DNA from: a virus
Length of the DNA stretch: 64,000 nt
IMG/VR virus record: IMGVR_UViG_3300006192_000004
Span: 50,025-114,024 of that record
Direction: 5' to 3' (one strand)
Shown here: piece by piece, positions 50,392-59,392 of the stretch
Layout: each line of letters begins with the position of its first letter
How positions within the stretch are numbered: position 1 is the stretch's first letter
The notes under the pieces: generated by a model
What the model was told of the DNA's origin: nothing
Seen by the model: the letters and a program-made list of their open reading frames with translations, nothing else
Databases searched by the model: none
Made by a program: the position numbers and the translations under genes

Positions 50392-51300
50392 CTACTTTAT
50401 CCATTGCGATACAAATGACTGTATCTCTTTACTAATGGCCTCTGGTGTACGCAGAGCCTCTGTTTGCGTATCTATGATAGGAATGCCTTCCCACTCGCTG
50501 TTCTCTTCACAGAGAGCTTTATAGATGCCATAGGCTGAGTCTAAGAGTTGATGATTAGATTCATGTTGGTCTTTCTTACCATCAGCGGCAACGCTGGCAT
50601 GTTTAGAGCGAGAAGCCATAAGCTCCATCGCTATCGATGGTTTAGCATCTAAGAAGAACACTTTATCTGGTTTAGGGAAGTTTACTGCATCAAACTCTAA
50701 TGCTGCTAGGTGACGTGCTACCACCATCCCGTCTTCATGGTCGAGCTTACCTCCTTGGAAGGCACTGTTAGAATAGGGGCTTCTATCTAGGATAACCCAG
50801 TGGCCGTCTTCTAGTGCCTGCTTAATAAAGCTGGAGTCTTTAGCTCGGTCTAAGGCATACGCGCAGCTTATGAGTTCTGGATGTATAGTAGACGCTTCAC
50901 CGAACTCTCCATTTAAATAACGTTTAATGATTTGACCAATCGGTTTACCATAGTTAGGGTAGGTTAAGGTAACCACATATTTTCCTAGACTACGTAGATG
51001 CGCCGCTAATAAACGAGTCTGTGTGGCTTTCCCTACAGAGTCTACACCTTCGATATAGATGAGCTTCCCCTTTTCCGGTTTTAACATCAGGTTATATGCG
51101 CCCCAGCTAATCATCTCGCTGCGCATGTAAATTTCGTCAGTTATGGCGCATTGTAGTACAACATAACTGTCACCTAAAGGGTCAGGCGTATGTACACCAA
51201 CATAACGGTAACACTCGTTTCGTCGGGCTAGAAACGAAGCCCCTCTTAGAGAAGGGTCATTGGACGGAACACCAAATGCTTTTTCAAACTCAGTCATCAT
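50392..51300 (-). CDS. tmk: Thymidylate kinase with N-terminal extension
   Basis: 302 residues, TAAGGATT upstream. P-loop E-G-V-D-S-V-G-K-A-T-Q at 84-94, D-R-S-P-Y-S at 172-177 and a TMP-site stretch T-Y-P-N-Y-G are typical; Ala replaces the usual Ser/Thr after Lys in the loop. About 75 extra residues precede the kinase core, longer than the normal ~210-residue enzyme. It converts dTMP made by ThyX to dTDP. The extension is unrecognised. Confidence 0.85.
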   Translation of the reverse strand: MMTEFEKAFGVPSNDPSLRGASFLARRNECYRYVGVHTPDPLGDSYVVLQCAITDEIYMRSEMISWGAYNLMLKPEKGKLIYIEGVDSVGKATQTRLLAAHLRSLGKYVVTLTYPNYGKPIGQIIKRYLNGEFGEASTIHPELISCAYALDRAKDSSFIKQALEDGHWVILDRSPYSNSAFQGGKLDHEDGMVVARHLAALEFDAVNFPKPDKVFFLDAKPSIAMELMASRSKHASVAADGKKDQHESNHQLLDSAYGIYKALCEENSEWEGIPIIDTQTEALRTPEAISKEIQSFVSQWIK

Positions 51301-51354
51301 TTAATCCTTAGGGTATAATAAGTTTTGTTTATATGGAAATACGTTTATTAAAGA

Positions 51355-52020
51355 CTACATGTTACCTAAATACGCCCACTCTGGCACATCGGCGTATAAG
51401 CGAGCGTCGCCTGTTGTCGCTATCAATTTAGGAACGATAAGGTAGTTATGTAAATAGCTAATGAGTTCGGCATAAGTAAGCTTTAGTCCCGGCAGTGAAT
51501 AGACAGAATTCGCTGTACGACATAAAAACTGTAAGTCGTAGTAAAGGTGTTTACTTACCCCATCCATTCGCGTATGGTCATAGCCACTAGCGGGTATGAT
51601 TAAGCACTCGAGTAACTCTTGAGTCGCGGGATTGTAGAGACCGATTAACTGCATGTTGTTAACAGCGTCATTGACTACGTCTATAGGGTCGCCGCCCCTA
51701 ACGTGTTCTAATAAGCGCAGACTTCCTTGCAGATACGACGTAGGCATATCTGCCGTATGTTCGTAGTGGTGACAATTTTCATCGTTGATGTGTAAAATGA
51801 GTTCTTTAGGGGCATCGTAATAAACGTGTTTCCCCGAAACGTTCAATTTACCAATGATGGTGCCAGTGACACAGTAGGTGCCTGCAATTACAGTAATGTC
51901 AGTAATCTTAATAATAAGGCGATTAACGCGTATCTGCAAGTACCCTAAGTTTAAGTACTCTTTCTTTGCCATAGGCTGGCTTAATAGCGCTACAAAAATA
52001 TCAATTAGGTTAGTACCCAT
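51355..52020 (-). CDS. Hypothetical protein
   Basis: 221 residues, RBS GAGGTATAGG spanning the previous stop. Leu, Ile and Tyr-rich, alternating strands and helices; no motif recognised. Three bases after the zinc protein gene, so probably one operon. Confidence 0.6.
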   Translation of the reverse strand: MGTNLIDIFVALLSQPMAKKEYLNLGYLQIRVNRLIIKITDITVIAGTYCVTGTIIGKLNVSGKHVYYDAPKELILHINDENCHHYEHTADMPTSYLQGSLRLLEHVRGGDPIDVVNDAVNNMQLIGLYNPATQELLECLIIPASGYDHTRMDGVSKHLYYDLQFLCRTANSVYSLPGLKLTYAELISYLHNYLIVPKLIATTGDARLYADVPEWAYLGNM

Positions 52021-52023
52021 TGC

Positions 52024-52488
52024 CTATACCTCGCTGTTAAAGAGCAGTTTAGCATCGCGCTCAATATCGTTAATGGTAGTTGCCCAATACGGGTGTTGTT
52101 CTTTTAACTTTTCAATATAACTGATGCTGTCATCAACACCTGTCAGTATCCGTTCTTTAAGTTGGGTAAAGAGAGGTAGGTGGTCAGGTGACTCCGCTAC
52201 CTTTGCTCTTACGCGGGTCATAAACTCAAAAAGTGTAACCTGGGGCCAGGCAAGAGGAATGCCGTCTACGGAGAAACGCTCCTTGTCTAAACGGCAGCGC
52301 CATACGGGCTTATCTACAGTTCCGTCTGGCATAAGCTGTATCTGCTTACTTCCACACTTAGGGCATACCACACGGACTTCGTGGTTTACTAGAAAGTTTA
52401 GATATTCTCGTCTAGCAGCGTGGATTTTAAAACTCGCTATATTTTCTTTAGGGTAAAGACTGAGGGTTTCAAATCCATCGATGTTCAT
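52024..52488 (-). CDS. Zinc-ribbon-like protein
   Basis: 154 residues, RBS AAGGATATG. V-V-C-P-K-C-G-S-K and, 23 residues on, W-R-C-R-L-D give a C-x-x-C-G plus a single Cys, reminiscent of a zinc ribbon with one pair incomplete. Helical C terminus. Function unknown. Confidence 0.55.
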   Translation of the reverse strand: MNIDGFETLSLYPKENIASFKIHAARREYLNFLVNHEVRVVCPKCGSKQIQLMPDGTVDKPVWRCRLDKERFSVDGIPLAWPQVTLFEFMTRVRAKVAESPDHLPLFTQLKERILTGVDDSISYIEKLKEQHPYWATTINDIERDAKLLFNSEV

Positions 52489-52512
52489 TTATCATATCCT
52501 TATAGCAGTAAA

Positions 52513-52534
52513 GCTCACGTCTAACGACGTGAGC
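52513..52534 (-). terminator. Hairpin overlapping the end of the 52521 gene
   Basis: Nine-bp stem GCTCACGTC / GACGTGAGC, loop TAAC. It covers the stop codon region; only TTTAC follows on the - strand, so strength is uncertain. Confidence 0.55.
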
Positions 52535-53696
52535 GAGTTTGTGCTAGATCAGCAATGACTTCTTGAGCCGCCTGTCTAGGCGTCATAGCTGTAATCGGTC
52601 GAGCGGCTAACCATACGTCAATTCCGTACTCATCGTCGCAGTCCCACCCGTTTTCTCCCTTGCCAGGTACACGTGCTACCTTTTCATCGGTTTTGGTGAA
52701 CACATGGAAGCGTTCTAGGTCAGGCGGTGAGAACCATCGGCTATAGCGACGTTTCAGTATACAGGAAGTTACCTGTAATGTTAGCTGTTCTTCTGGATAG
52801 CCTTCTTGAGGAATAGTCGGGAACTGAAAACATCCTCGCGATACTTCCTCACTGCACTCTACCGTTTCTTTACCTTTAAGCATAGTCTCCCAGTGAAAGA
52901 TAAAGTTTCTACCCCCTTGCCAACCACGGAAGTCTTCATTCTCCATAAGGGCAATACATAGGTGCGTTGTACACGTGTAAAACCCTAACCGATAATGTCC
53001 TTTAAATAAACGACTGCTTAGATAAGGGATTTGGGCAGAGGAGAAACCGATGCCAAACAAACCACAGTTTATCCATAGGTGAAACTGTTCTTCTCCATCA
53101 GGGTCGACTGTAACCATGAATTCAGGCCCACGTGGGCCGACTAGACTAATGTCCCACTGCAGTCTACCTGCATGAAATACGTACCGGCGCCATGCCGTAG
53201 TATTGCGTATACGCGTAATAAAAAAGCGGTCTAGGATACGTCCTTTTTCGTAAGGATTTAATACCCCTTCCATCACGGCGTCTATAAAGGGATAGAGTAC
53301 AATAAAGTATCCCATTTTAGTAAAGGCATGAAGTACGAGTTCAGTGGCTATAATCGGACCCTGTGTTGGTTCTTCAACCAAGGCATTAATAACAACGGCC
53401 AAAATAACAATAGGAGCCCAATGCCATCGCCCTGTTTTATTAAGGTATTCAATATGACGATTATCATAGGTTAGTGAGTCAAGGATAGCATAGAGTATAA
53501 TGCAACCTACCCACCATAAACCAATCACCCATAAAGAGTCGGCTAATGTAACTCCGGTCCATGTTAATGTTTCTCCAGTCTTAAGGTATAAGCTCAAGAC
53601 CTCTAATAGACACACGGATAATACTACACTCGTAAAGCTAATATTAGTTAAAGTCCATAGCCGCAAGCGACTAGACGGTATTTTGTTAATAAACAT
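52521..53696 (-). CDS. Membrane protein with large C-terminal domain
   Basis: 391 residues, RBS AAGGAATAAAC. About four hydrophobic segments occupy residues 15-140. The remaining ~230 residues form a soluble domain with G-L-F-G-I-G-F-S-S, several Trp and Cys, and P-G-K-G-E-N-G-W-D-C-D-D-E-Y-G-I near the end, a pattern met in unannotated phage proteins. The frame runs next to another multi-pass protein gene. Function unknown. Confidence 0.6.
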   Translation of the reverse strand: MFINKIPSSRLRLWTLTNISFTSVVLSVCLLEVLSLYLKTGETLTWTGVTLADSLWVIGLWWVGCIILYAILDSLTYDNRHIEYLNKTGRWHWAPIVILAVVINALVEEPTQGPIIATELVLHAFTKMGYFIVLYPFIDAVMEGVLNPYEKGRILDRFFITRIRNTTAWRRYVFHAGRLQWDISLVGPRGPEFMVTVDPDGEEQFHLWINCGLFGIGFSSAQIPYLSSRLFKGHYRLGFYTCTTHLCIALMENEDFRGWQGGRNFIFHWETMLKGKETVECSEEVSRGCFQFPTIPQEGYPEEQLTLQVTSCILKRRYSRWFSPPDLERFHVFTKTDEKVARVPGKGENGWDCDDEYGIDVWLAARPITAMTPRQAAQEVIADLAQTRSRR

Positions 53697-53701
53697 GAAG
53701 T

Positions 53702-54163
53702 TTATTCCTTATTTAGTTTTTGCTTAATGGCGTAGTCGTCATAGACGCCGCCAAATATCCAGCTATTAATTACGCCGGCATAGAACAGACATAGTCCTGA
53801 TGCAAAGGTGCTGTTTAACGTGCTGTCTTCCCCGTAGAGCATTAAATAGGTAAGTGCTCCCGCGCAAAGTACCAGTGCCCTTAGAATGACCTTACGTCGT
53901 TCTGACCATGTACCTAATGCCGTGTCCTTACCTGACCCACTCGTGTCTTCTTCACCACTGCCGTTAACATGGTTATCGGATGCGACTCCAAACACATAGC
54001 CGCCAACCACTAAAAACGCTAATAGCAGTAGATTAGACACCAATGTTTCATGCAGCATGGATTCCCCATTACCACGATAGAGCAAGTAACCACACATTAC
54101 CGTGACCCAACTTAGGGTTAACTTTACGGTAACCCGACGTAGTTTCCAGTTAGGCTTTGCCAT
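53702..54163 (-). CDS. Membrane protein with internally duplicated halves
   Basis: 153 residues from the ATG at 54163 (CGAGG seven bases upstream), overlapping the radical SAM gene end. Two halves correspond: R-R-V-T-V-K-L, L-L-Y-R-G-N-G, G-G-Y-V-F-G-V-A-S-D and R-K-V-I-L-R-A, M-L-Y-G-E-D, S-W-I-F-G-G-V-Y-D-D, each with about two hydrophobic helices. A Gly/Ser linker joins them. Likely a four-helix inner-membrane protein; role unknown. Confidence 0.6.
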   Translation of the reverse strand: MAKPNWKLRRVTVKLTLSWVTVMCGYLLYRGNGESMLHETLVSNLLLLAFLVVGGYVFGVASDNHVNGSGEEDTSGSGKDTALGTWSERRKVILRALVLCAGALTYLMLYGEDSTLNSTFASGLCLFYAGVINSWIFGGVYDDYAIKQKLNKE

Positions 54164-55154
54164 GAGTAACCTCGACCATATCGTCCATAAACATCCCGCA
54201 TGCACCTTTAATAGCTTCACCTGCAGAATACTGTACCTTAATAAAGTCCACGGCTAAGTCGTCTTGTAGATAACTGACAATGTCTTTTAGTCTAGGACTT
54301 TCACGAGTATCTGCATTAGGCGGGTTATAGCGTAAGATTCTAAACTGTATCTTATACGCATACTCTAACCCATTAATGAGATTGACCAGTTCATTGACTT
54401 GGTCTGAGCTGTCATTAACCCCTTCAATAAACATGTAGTGGATAACTAAGTTTACCGAACTGTTGGCAATGGTGCCTAGTCGGCGTAATGCGTCGCTTAG
54501 TGGTGCCGTGCCCGGCATGAGCTTCGCTCTGTCGACATCGTTAGAATGGTGCATTGAGTAGAACAAGCGGACGACTGACCTAAACTCCCCACGAACGTTT
54601 AGTTCGTAGTTATGCGGATTTAGAGGCCACTTAACAGAAAGCTCATGGTTAAAGGCGATGATTTCGTAGAGTTTCCCTACCCCTACATTTGGGAAAGCGG
54701 TGGCGATGTCTACACCGTCTAACCCCGCTGCCCATCCTCGCTCCATTACGCCACTAATGATGTCCAGTGCCGCTATTCGGACATTACTGATGTTTAGGAT
54801 GGCTTCCCCTTCCCCCATAAAGCAGAGCTTGATATAGCGACTACTTAAGTCTTCATGGTCACGGGTGACGTGAATCGCTTCCAGTACGTTATCCGTGATT
54901 TCCTTATGACTCAGCGCACGATGCGGTTTATTCAGTAAGGTTAGATGACAGAACTGACAGCTTAAAGGGCAGCCTACAGACGAAGAGATGATAACCGAGT
55001 ATTTACGTTTATCTTGAGTAACCGGTTGTGTTCGGTCTAAGTTGTCCTGGCGGTAGTGACCCGATGGTGAGACTTTAACGGTAGTCTGTACGCCACTGTC
55101 ATGGATGTAGTTGTAGACGTGACTGTCTACGTCATGCTTACTGCTGATGATCAT
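54150..55154 (-). CDS. RlmN/Cfr-like radical SAM protein
   Basis: 334 residues. S-V-G-C-P-L-S-C-Q-F-C-H gives the CxxxCxxC cluster (Cys62, 66, 69). C-F-M-G-E-G-E-A-I-L-N at 111-121 matches the RlmN M-G-M-G-E-P-L-L-N. C-terminal I-E-G-V-N-D-S and G-A-C-G-M-F (Cys319) correspond to G-V-N-D-S and the A-C-G-Q-L methyl-carrier Cys of RlmN. These enzymes methylate C2 or C8 of adenosine in 23S rRNA or tRNA. Length is slightly below RlmN. Its target is unknown. Confidence 0.7.
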   Translation of the reverse strand: MIISSKHDVDSHVYNYIHDSGVQTTVKVSPSGHYRQDNLDRTQPVTQDKRKYSVIISSSVGCPLSCQFCHLTLLNKPHRALSHKEITDNVLEAIHVTRDHEDLSSRYIKLCFMGEGEAILNISNVRIAALDIISGVMERGWAAGLDGVDIATAFPNVGVGKLYEIIAFNHELSVKWPLNPHNYELNVRGEFRSVVRLFYSMHHSNDVDRAKLMPGTAPLSDALRRLGTIANSSVNLVIHYMFIEGVNDSSDQVNELVNLINGLEYAYKIQFRILRYNPPNADTRESPRLKDIVSYLQDDLAVDFIKVQYSAGEAIKGACGMFMDDMVEVTHGKA

Positions 55155-55722
55155 TAGCGTGCTCCATTATTTGCTGTGCCAGAAAATCGATGTCTAAGTA
55201 GTGACCTTCGTCGTCATGTACTTTAAACCCTAATAAACGGGCTTCGTATAACACGGACAGACTTACGGCAATTGGGTTCTCCATGCCACGTAAACAGTCA
55301 ATGATCACGCGAACGTCGGATTCGTCATCCGTAAAAACTACTGGTTCGGATGCGCAGTCTGGGTTTCCACACTTACGATAGAGTATCAGCGGTGTAGGCT
55401 CTTCACCTAAGCTAAGGTCGGCATAAGGTTCCACGTGTCCTGTATGACAAGTCGTGCAGACTTCGTTGGTTTTAAGGTACTCCAGTGCCTTATTAAGCGC
55501 CGCGTGTTTATCCCAATACCCGTCAGACTCTGCTTCATTAAGGACTAATACTTCATCCTTTATGTTTAACCATGTTTCCATGGACACCATAGGTTTGGTT
55601 TGCTTACGCACAAGCGCACCACAATGCCCGCAGTGTCCCATCACAACATGTCGGTCCACGGAACCACGTTCGTCATAGACCATGCCTTCTTTAAGACACA
55701 TTTTACATTTCTTATCTAACAT
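55138..55722 (-). CDS. Zinc-finger protein with three Cys pairs
   Basis: 194 residues, RBS AAGGAAAG. C-K-M-C, then H-C-G-H-C-G; later C-T-T-C-H-T-G-H and C-G-N-P-D-C: two probable zinc sites. Overlaps the radical SAM gene start by 17 bases and starts at the stop of the HAD gene, so all three are coupled. May handle nucleic acid; function unknown. Confidence 0.6.
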   Translation of the reverse strand: MLDKKCKMCLKEGMVYDERGSVDRHVVMGHCGHCGALVRKQTKPMVSMETWLNIKDEVLVLNEAESDGYWDKHAALNKALEYLKTNEVCTTCHTGHVEPYADLSLGEEPTPLILYRKCGNPDCASEPVVFTDDESDVRVIIDCLRGMENPIAVSLSVLYEARLLGFKVHDDEGHYLDIDFLAQQIMEHANDHQQ

Positions 55723-56429
55723 TAGCTTTCCTTATCTTTAATTTGTTGTTCTAGCTGCCAGATTTCTAATGGCGTTTTCATATCACGTACGCAACCTTGA
55801 GAACGGTGCGGGTAAATAAAGGGCAGACGTGTCTCTTCAGGTGAGCGAACCTGTCCGTGTACGAGTATGTCTTTAGCACGGTAGAAGTCACGAACGCCGA
55901 AGCCTTCAATGCCGTCTGGTGCAACGACCTTATCCAGTATTTCCATGTAATCAGACCAACTGTCATCAATAACGACATAGTTTTTAATGTGTGGGTTATC
56001 AGCCAGATACTTCTGAACAGAGCGTCCACGGTTACCACTTCCAGTTACGGATTCTAGACGCCATGGCATTTCTGTGCCATCCGCAGTCTGCATCAATGAC
56101 ATTCCTTTAAAGCCAAACGCTTCGTGAATAGAAGACGCCGTAATACCATCGTTCATAAAGGTACCCCATACGCTAGCATAGACAATTCTCGCCCCCGTTA
56201 GGTCACAGAGTCTCTGAATCAGCTCTACAGCAACGGGGTCTATCATGAGACCCTGTAAGTGAGCACGATGAACTTGTATGACTTCATCTACATCTAAGAA
56301 TATAACTGGATTGCCCAGTTGTTCACGAATGAGGGATTTATAGACAGACTTTATATTACTGCCGCCTTCTAACCAGTCTTGCATTACTTCTGGGTTTGCA
56401 TTTAAAAACTCAGTCAGTTTATCTTTCAT
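55722..56429 (-). CDS. HAD-family protein, RNA-repair type (HAD_SAK-like)
   Basis: 235 residues from the ATG at 56429 with GAGGAAAGG upstream; an in-frame ATG at 56498 has no RBS. V-I-F-L-D-V-D-E-V at 42-50 is HAD motif I, I-V-Y-A-S-V-W resembles the S-x-W motif II of SAK-type HADs, and Y-V-V-I-D-D-S-W at 151-158 is motif IV. This group occurs with RNA-repair enzymes and acts as a phosphatase. A kinase of T4 Pnk type is encoded at 46265. The pairing is inference. Confidence 0.6.
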   Translation of the reverse strand: MKDKLTEFLNANPEVMQDWLEGGSNIKSVYKSLIREQLGNPVIFLDVDEVIQVHRAHLQGLMIDPVAVELIQRLCDLTGARIVYASVWGTFMNDGITASSIHEAFGFKGMSLMQTADGTEMPWRLESVTGSGNRGRSVQKYLADNPHIKNYVVIDDSWSDYMEILDKVVAPDGIEGFGVRDFYRAKDILVHGQVRSPEETRLPFIYPHRSQGCVRDMKTPLEIWQLEQQIKDKES

Positions 56430-56548
56430 AACCTTTCCTCTTTTATCAGTAACATGGGATGTTTGCGTATCGTTAATATTTACCTTTAGGAATCCCATGG
56501 GTGGTTTACATCACTATGATAACATTAACCATGGCTAGGGAGCCCTTA

Positions 56549-57250
56549 ATGAAAGAACTCTTTTATTTCTTTTATCGTTACATTTATTTTTTTATGGTAA
56601 CTTCGATTACCGGCATCCGTAAAGTCGTCGGCGTGCCTGTGTATTGGTGTGTAGTGTGGTTCCGTGAACCTGCACGTTATTACGTCTATAACTATATCCT
56701 ACAAGAACAGCGTTGGTTAAAGCGTCTCTATGAGCGCCATCCCGTTTCTAAGGAAACACTATGGCTACTTCAGTCTACGCGCTTTGAGATGGGAGGTGAG
56801 GTACCTAAGGAGCATATAGGGTGGTTAACCTTCCAGTTCTGGTACTGGGCGGTATGGATTTGGGTAGACGACGACTCTAACTACGATACCGTAGATTTAG
56901 GTTTCCTAAAGAAAATCGTTACCGGGGAACACTACCCAGTCATTGGTAAACCGTTCCGTGGCCATATCGCTAAGCAAGTCGAGTATATTGAAAAGAATGT
57001 ATTGTTCGGCAATACCTTTGAACTAGGAAACTTAAGGGGTGGTAAGAACGCCTACTTTAACTTCATCTGTTCGACATTCTGGACAATGCGTAATACTGCA
57101 TACAATGCAAAGTACTACCAGTACGAAACGGACAACCCATTACTAACCTTTAAAGTCTTTACCCTATGGGGGTATAGGTTTGGCTGGGAGGCTACTGACA
57201 TCATCAGCGGTAAGCAGAATTACCACCTGGTTACTTTTGAAAAAGATTAA
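56549..57250 (+). CDS. Hypothetical aromatic-rich protein
   Basis: 233 residues from the ATG at 56549 (AGGGAG upstream). Very rich in Trp, Tyr and Phe (WLTFQFWYWAVWIW); an N-terminal hydrophobic segment may associate with the membrane. N-L-R-G-G-K-N-A-Y-F-N-F and G-Y-R-F-G-W-E recall a widespread unannotated phage family. Lone rightward gene facing a strong shared terminator. Confidence 0.6.
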   Translation: MKELFYFFYRYIYFFMVTSITGIRKVVGVPVYWCVVWFREPARYYVYNYILQEQRWLKRLYERHPVSKETLWLLQSTRFEMGGEVPKEHIGWLTFQFWYWAVWIWVDDDSNYDTVDLGFLKKIVTGEHYPVIGKPFRGHIAKQVEYIEKNVLFGNTFELGNLRGGKNAYFNFICSTFWTMRNTAYNAKYYQYETDNPLLTFKVFTLWGYRFGWEATDIISGKQNYHLVTFEKD

Positions 57251-57264
57251 AAAAGAGAAATAGC

Positions 57265-57304
57265 ATTAATAGTCCTAGGAGCCGATGCTCCTAGGACTAT
57301 TAAT
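57265..57304. terminator. Bidirectional terminator
   Basis: Eighteen-bp perfect stem ATTAATAGTCCTAGGAGC and complement, loop CGAT, between convergent genes; longest stem in the window. Confidence 0.9.
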
Positions 57305-57310
57305 TATGGT

Positions 57311-58516
57311 TTATTTAAAGTGACGTTTTGCAACGCTTAGATAAGCACCAAACACACGGTCATGATAGTCTAAATTATCTGACATAGCGTAGAAGCTAAA
57401 CGTTGCTAGGCTATACACATCTGTATACAGGCGGTTTACTTCTTCTTTGGTTAGTGTCAAATCTTCCATCTGCTTAAAGAAGGCATCAAAGAAACCGTCT
57501 AGGTTACGTGCCCAGTTAGAGATGGCTTGCACTCGCTCTACGTTAGATGAAGAACCATCCTTAATGGCAGTAAGGACTTTCTTAAGTTCGGCTTCTTTTA
57601 ATGCAGGCATTACAGAAACGCCCTTGTTAGTCGCGAACTTAGCGTTTTCGTTAATGGACCCTACGCGGTCCCACGTATAGAACTCACGCTTATCGCCAGG
57701 TACCACTCGTGCAATCATCAGCACGTAGTTGTAATAGTTAGCTGGGAGTTTGGTCATTGTGCGGTAAGCAACGTGTGTCTTACTCACCGGCTTATCACCG
57801 ATTTCATTCGTTGGCTTCATGCCGAAGTCTTTAACCAGACCCATCATAACCTTACTGATAGCGTCCATGCCATCGACGTAGCCTTTCCAACCATTCGCTT
57901 TAATAGCAGCGATACCTTTTTCAACCGCTTTTGGACTAAACGTTGCTTCGTTGTGTTTCACAACGTCACCAATCGCTTTAGAGGTATCCATTATCTTACC
58001 GCCCGCCTGGAACAGATGTACCTGTGGCTCCGGTAAAGCAATGTCGCCTTCTACATACGCCGGTGACTTATCCATCAGAGATAATAGTGCAGCAGCACGT
58101 TCTGCTTCGTCTTTAAACACATAAGTAAAGGCATCTTTGAATTTACCTACTTTTTCCATTAGAGATTTAAACTTCTCTTTTACGAATTTAGAGATAGACT
58201 CGATAATATCACCGATGCCTTCCATTGCGATTTCGTAATGGTCTTCTGCGCTGGACTCCATTGAGACCATTGGTAGTTGAAGTTCTGGAATAGCGCCCAG
58301 TGCTTCATTAGCAGCAATGATAGCCATACGGGTGTCCGCAGGACGACAGTTTTCAGTGATAGTCACCAGCTTGTTATGAAGCTCTACCGCTTCTTCAAAT
58401 TCGCGCTGTTCCTGTTGGAAACTCGCAATGGTTTCTTGTGCTGCTTCTACAGAACTGATTTCTGACGAGGCTGCGAGTGTCGCCATAATGGCTTGTTTTA
58501 ATACTGACTTAGACAT
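57311..58516 (-). CDS. Probable processed virion (internal head) protein 2
   Basis: 401 residues, RBS AAGGAACTA. An Ala/Glu-rich helical N terminus of about 99 residues ends in Y-E-I-A-M-E-G-I-G-D-I-I (A-x-E at 97-99); an S-M-E sits at about 85-87. The following helix I-I-E-S-I-S-K-F-V-K-E-K-F-K parallels the one after S-M-E-G in the 44615 protein. Propeptide removal by a prohead protease is known for inner-head proteins of phiKZ relatives. Virion location is inferred. Confidence 0.55.
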   Translation of the reverse strand: MSKSVLKQAIMATLAASSEISSVEAAQETIASFQQEQREFEEAVELHNKLVTITENCRPADTRMAIIAANEALGAIPELQLPMVSMESSAEDHYEIAMEGIGDIIESISKFVKEKFKSLMEKVGKFKDAFTYVFKDEAERAAALLSLMDKSPAYVEGDIALPEPQVHLFQAGGKIMDTSKAIGDVVKHNEATFSPKAVEKGIAAIKANGWKGYVDGMDAISKVMMGLVKDFGMKPTNEIGDKPVSKTHVAYRTMTKLPANYYNYVLMIARVVPGDKREFYTWDRVGSINENAKFATNKGVSVMPALKEAELKKVLTAIKDGSSSNVERVQAISNWARNLDGFFDAFFKQMEDLTLTKEEVNRLYTDVYSLATFSFYAMSDNLDYHDRVFGAYLSVAKRHFK

Positions 58517-58581
58517 GGATAGTTCCTTATGGATAATACTGAGAGAATTCTAATAAGTCATAGGATTAGAAAGCCTTTAAG

Positions 58582-59322
58582 TTATGGGGATGGTGCTTCT
58601 GTACCTACATAGTCAACCGTGGTAAACAGTTCCATAATTGGGCCTATTTCTGTACCACCAACGCCATCGGGCTGAATAGTAATACAGCTTAAATCCGTAG
58701 CGTCATAGAGCCCTAGTGCTAACGCAACCAGCTCTTTTTGGGTAAGCTCAAATAAAGCAGTTTCATCCGCGCTAGATTTCACGTAGTAGGTTGTGCGATT
58801 TTCACCTTTTTCAAATAGTGCATAAGAAGCATTTAATATCTCGCCGTCTTCTCTTACATACACATCTTTCAGTGCGGGGATATAGTAAACCTTTTCGGTC
58901 AGTCCAGTATTAGGTACTAGAATCCCTTCTTTAGGATATTGCCAGAATAGACTCTCTGCTGGGTTATCTCGGTATTCTAGATTAAGTACCTTTACCGTAG
59001 GTCCTTGTGGGCTACCTACAGTATAGACGTAATCGGTAGGTAATAAGTTTAAAGGTTTAAAGATACCCGCTAATAAAAGCATTAAGTGGACAGACTGCCC
59101 ATTAATTGCTAAATCTGGAACGTCACTGTAGACGAGCTTTTCGATAGCTATAGCGCGGTCGCGTTTGTAAACGGTTTGATTCGGTACATGGACAATATCG
59201 TAATCTTTGGTAATGTACATCTCTACAGATGTAAAGAGTTCCGGTATGCGGATTTTAGACTCACAATCCCATACTACCGAAGGGTCAGTAACATAGAAAA
59301 GATTATTAATAGCAATGGACAT
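58582..59322 (-). CDS. Hypothetical protein, possibly structural
   Basis: 246 residues, RBS AAAAAGGAAT. Long alternating beta pattern, few Cys, acidic; ends T-E-A-P-S-P. No family recognised. Lies between the processed virion protein and PhoH. Confidence 0.5.
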   Translation of the reverse strand: MSIAINNLFYVTDPSVVWDCESKIRIPELFTSVEMYITKDYDIVHVPNQTVYKRDRAIAIEKLVYSDVPDLAINGQSVHLMLLLAGIFKPLNLLPTDYVYTVGSPQGPTVKVLNLEYRDNPAESLFWQYPKEGILVPNTGLTEKVYYIPALKDVYVREDGEILNASYALFEKGENRTTYYVKSSADETALFELTQKELVALALGLYDATDLSCITIQPDGVGGTEIGPIMELFTTVDYVGTEAPSP

Positions 59323-59358
59323 GGGTATTCCTTTTTATAATACATAAGATGATGAAAA

Positions 59359-59389
59359 TAAAAGCACTAGGAGTAACCCAGTGCTTTTA
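59359..59389 (-). terminator. Intrinsic terminator after phoH
   Basis: Ten-bp stem TAAAAGCACT / AGTGCTTTTA with an 11-base loop; TTTTCATC follows on the - strand. Confidence 0.75.
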
Positions 59390-59392
59390 ATG

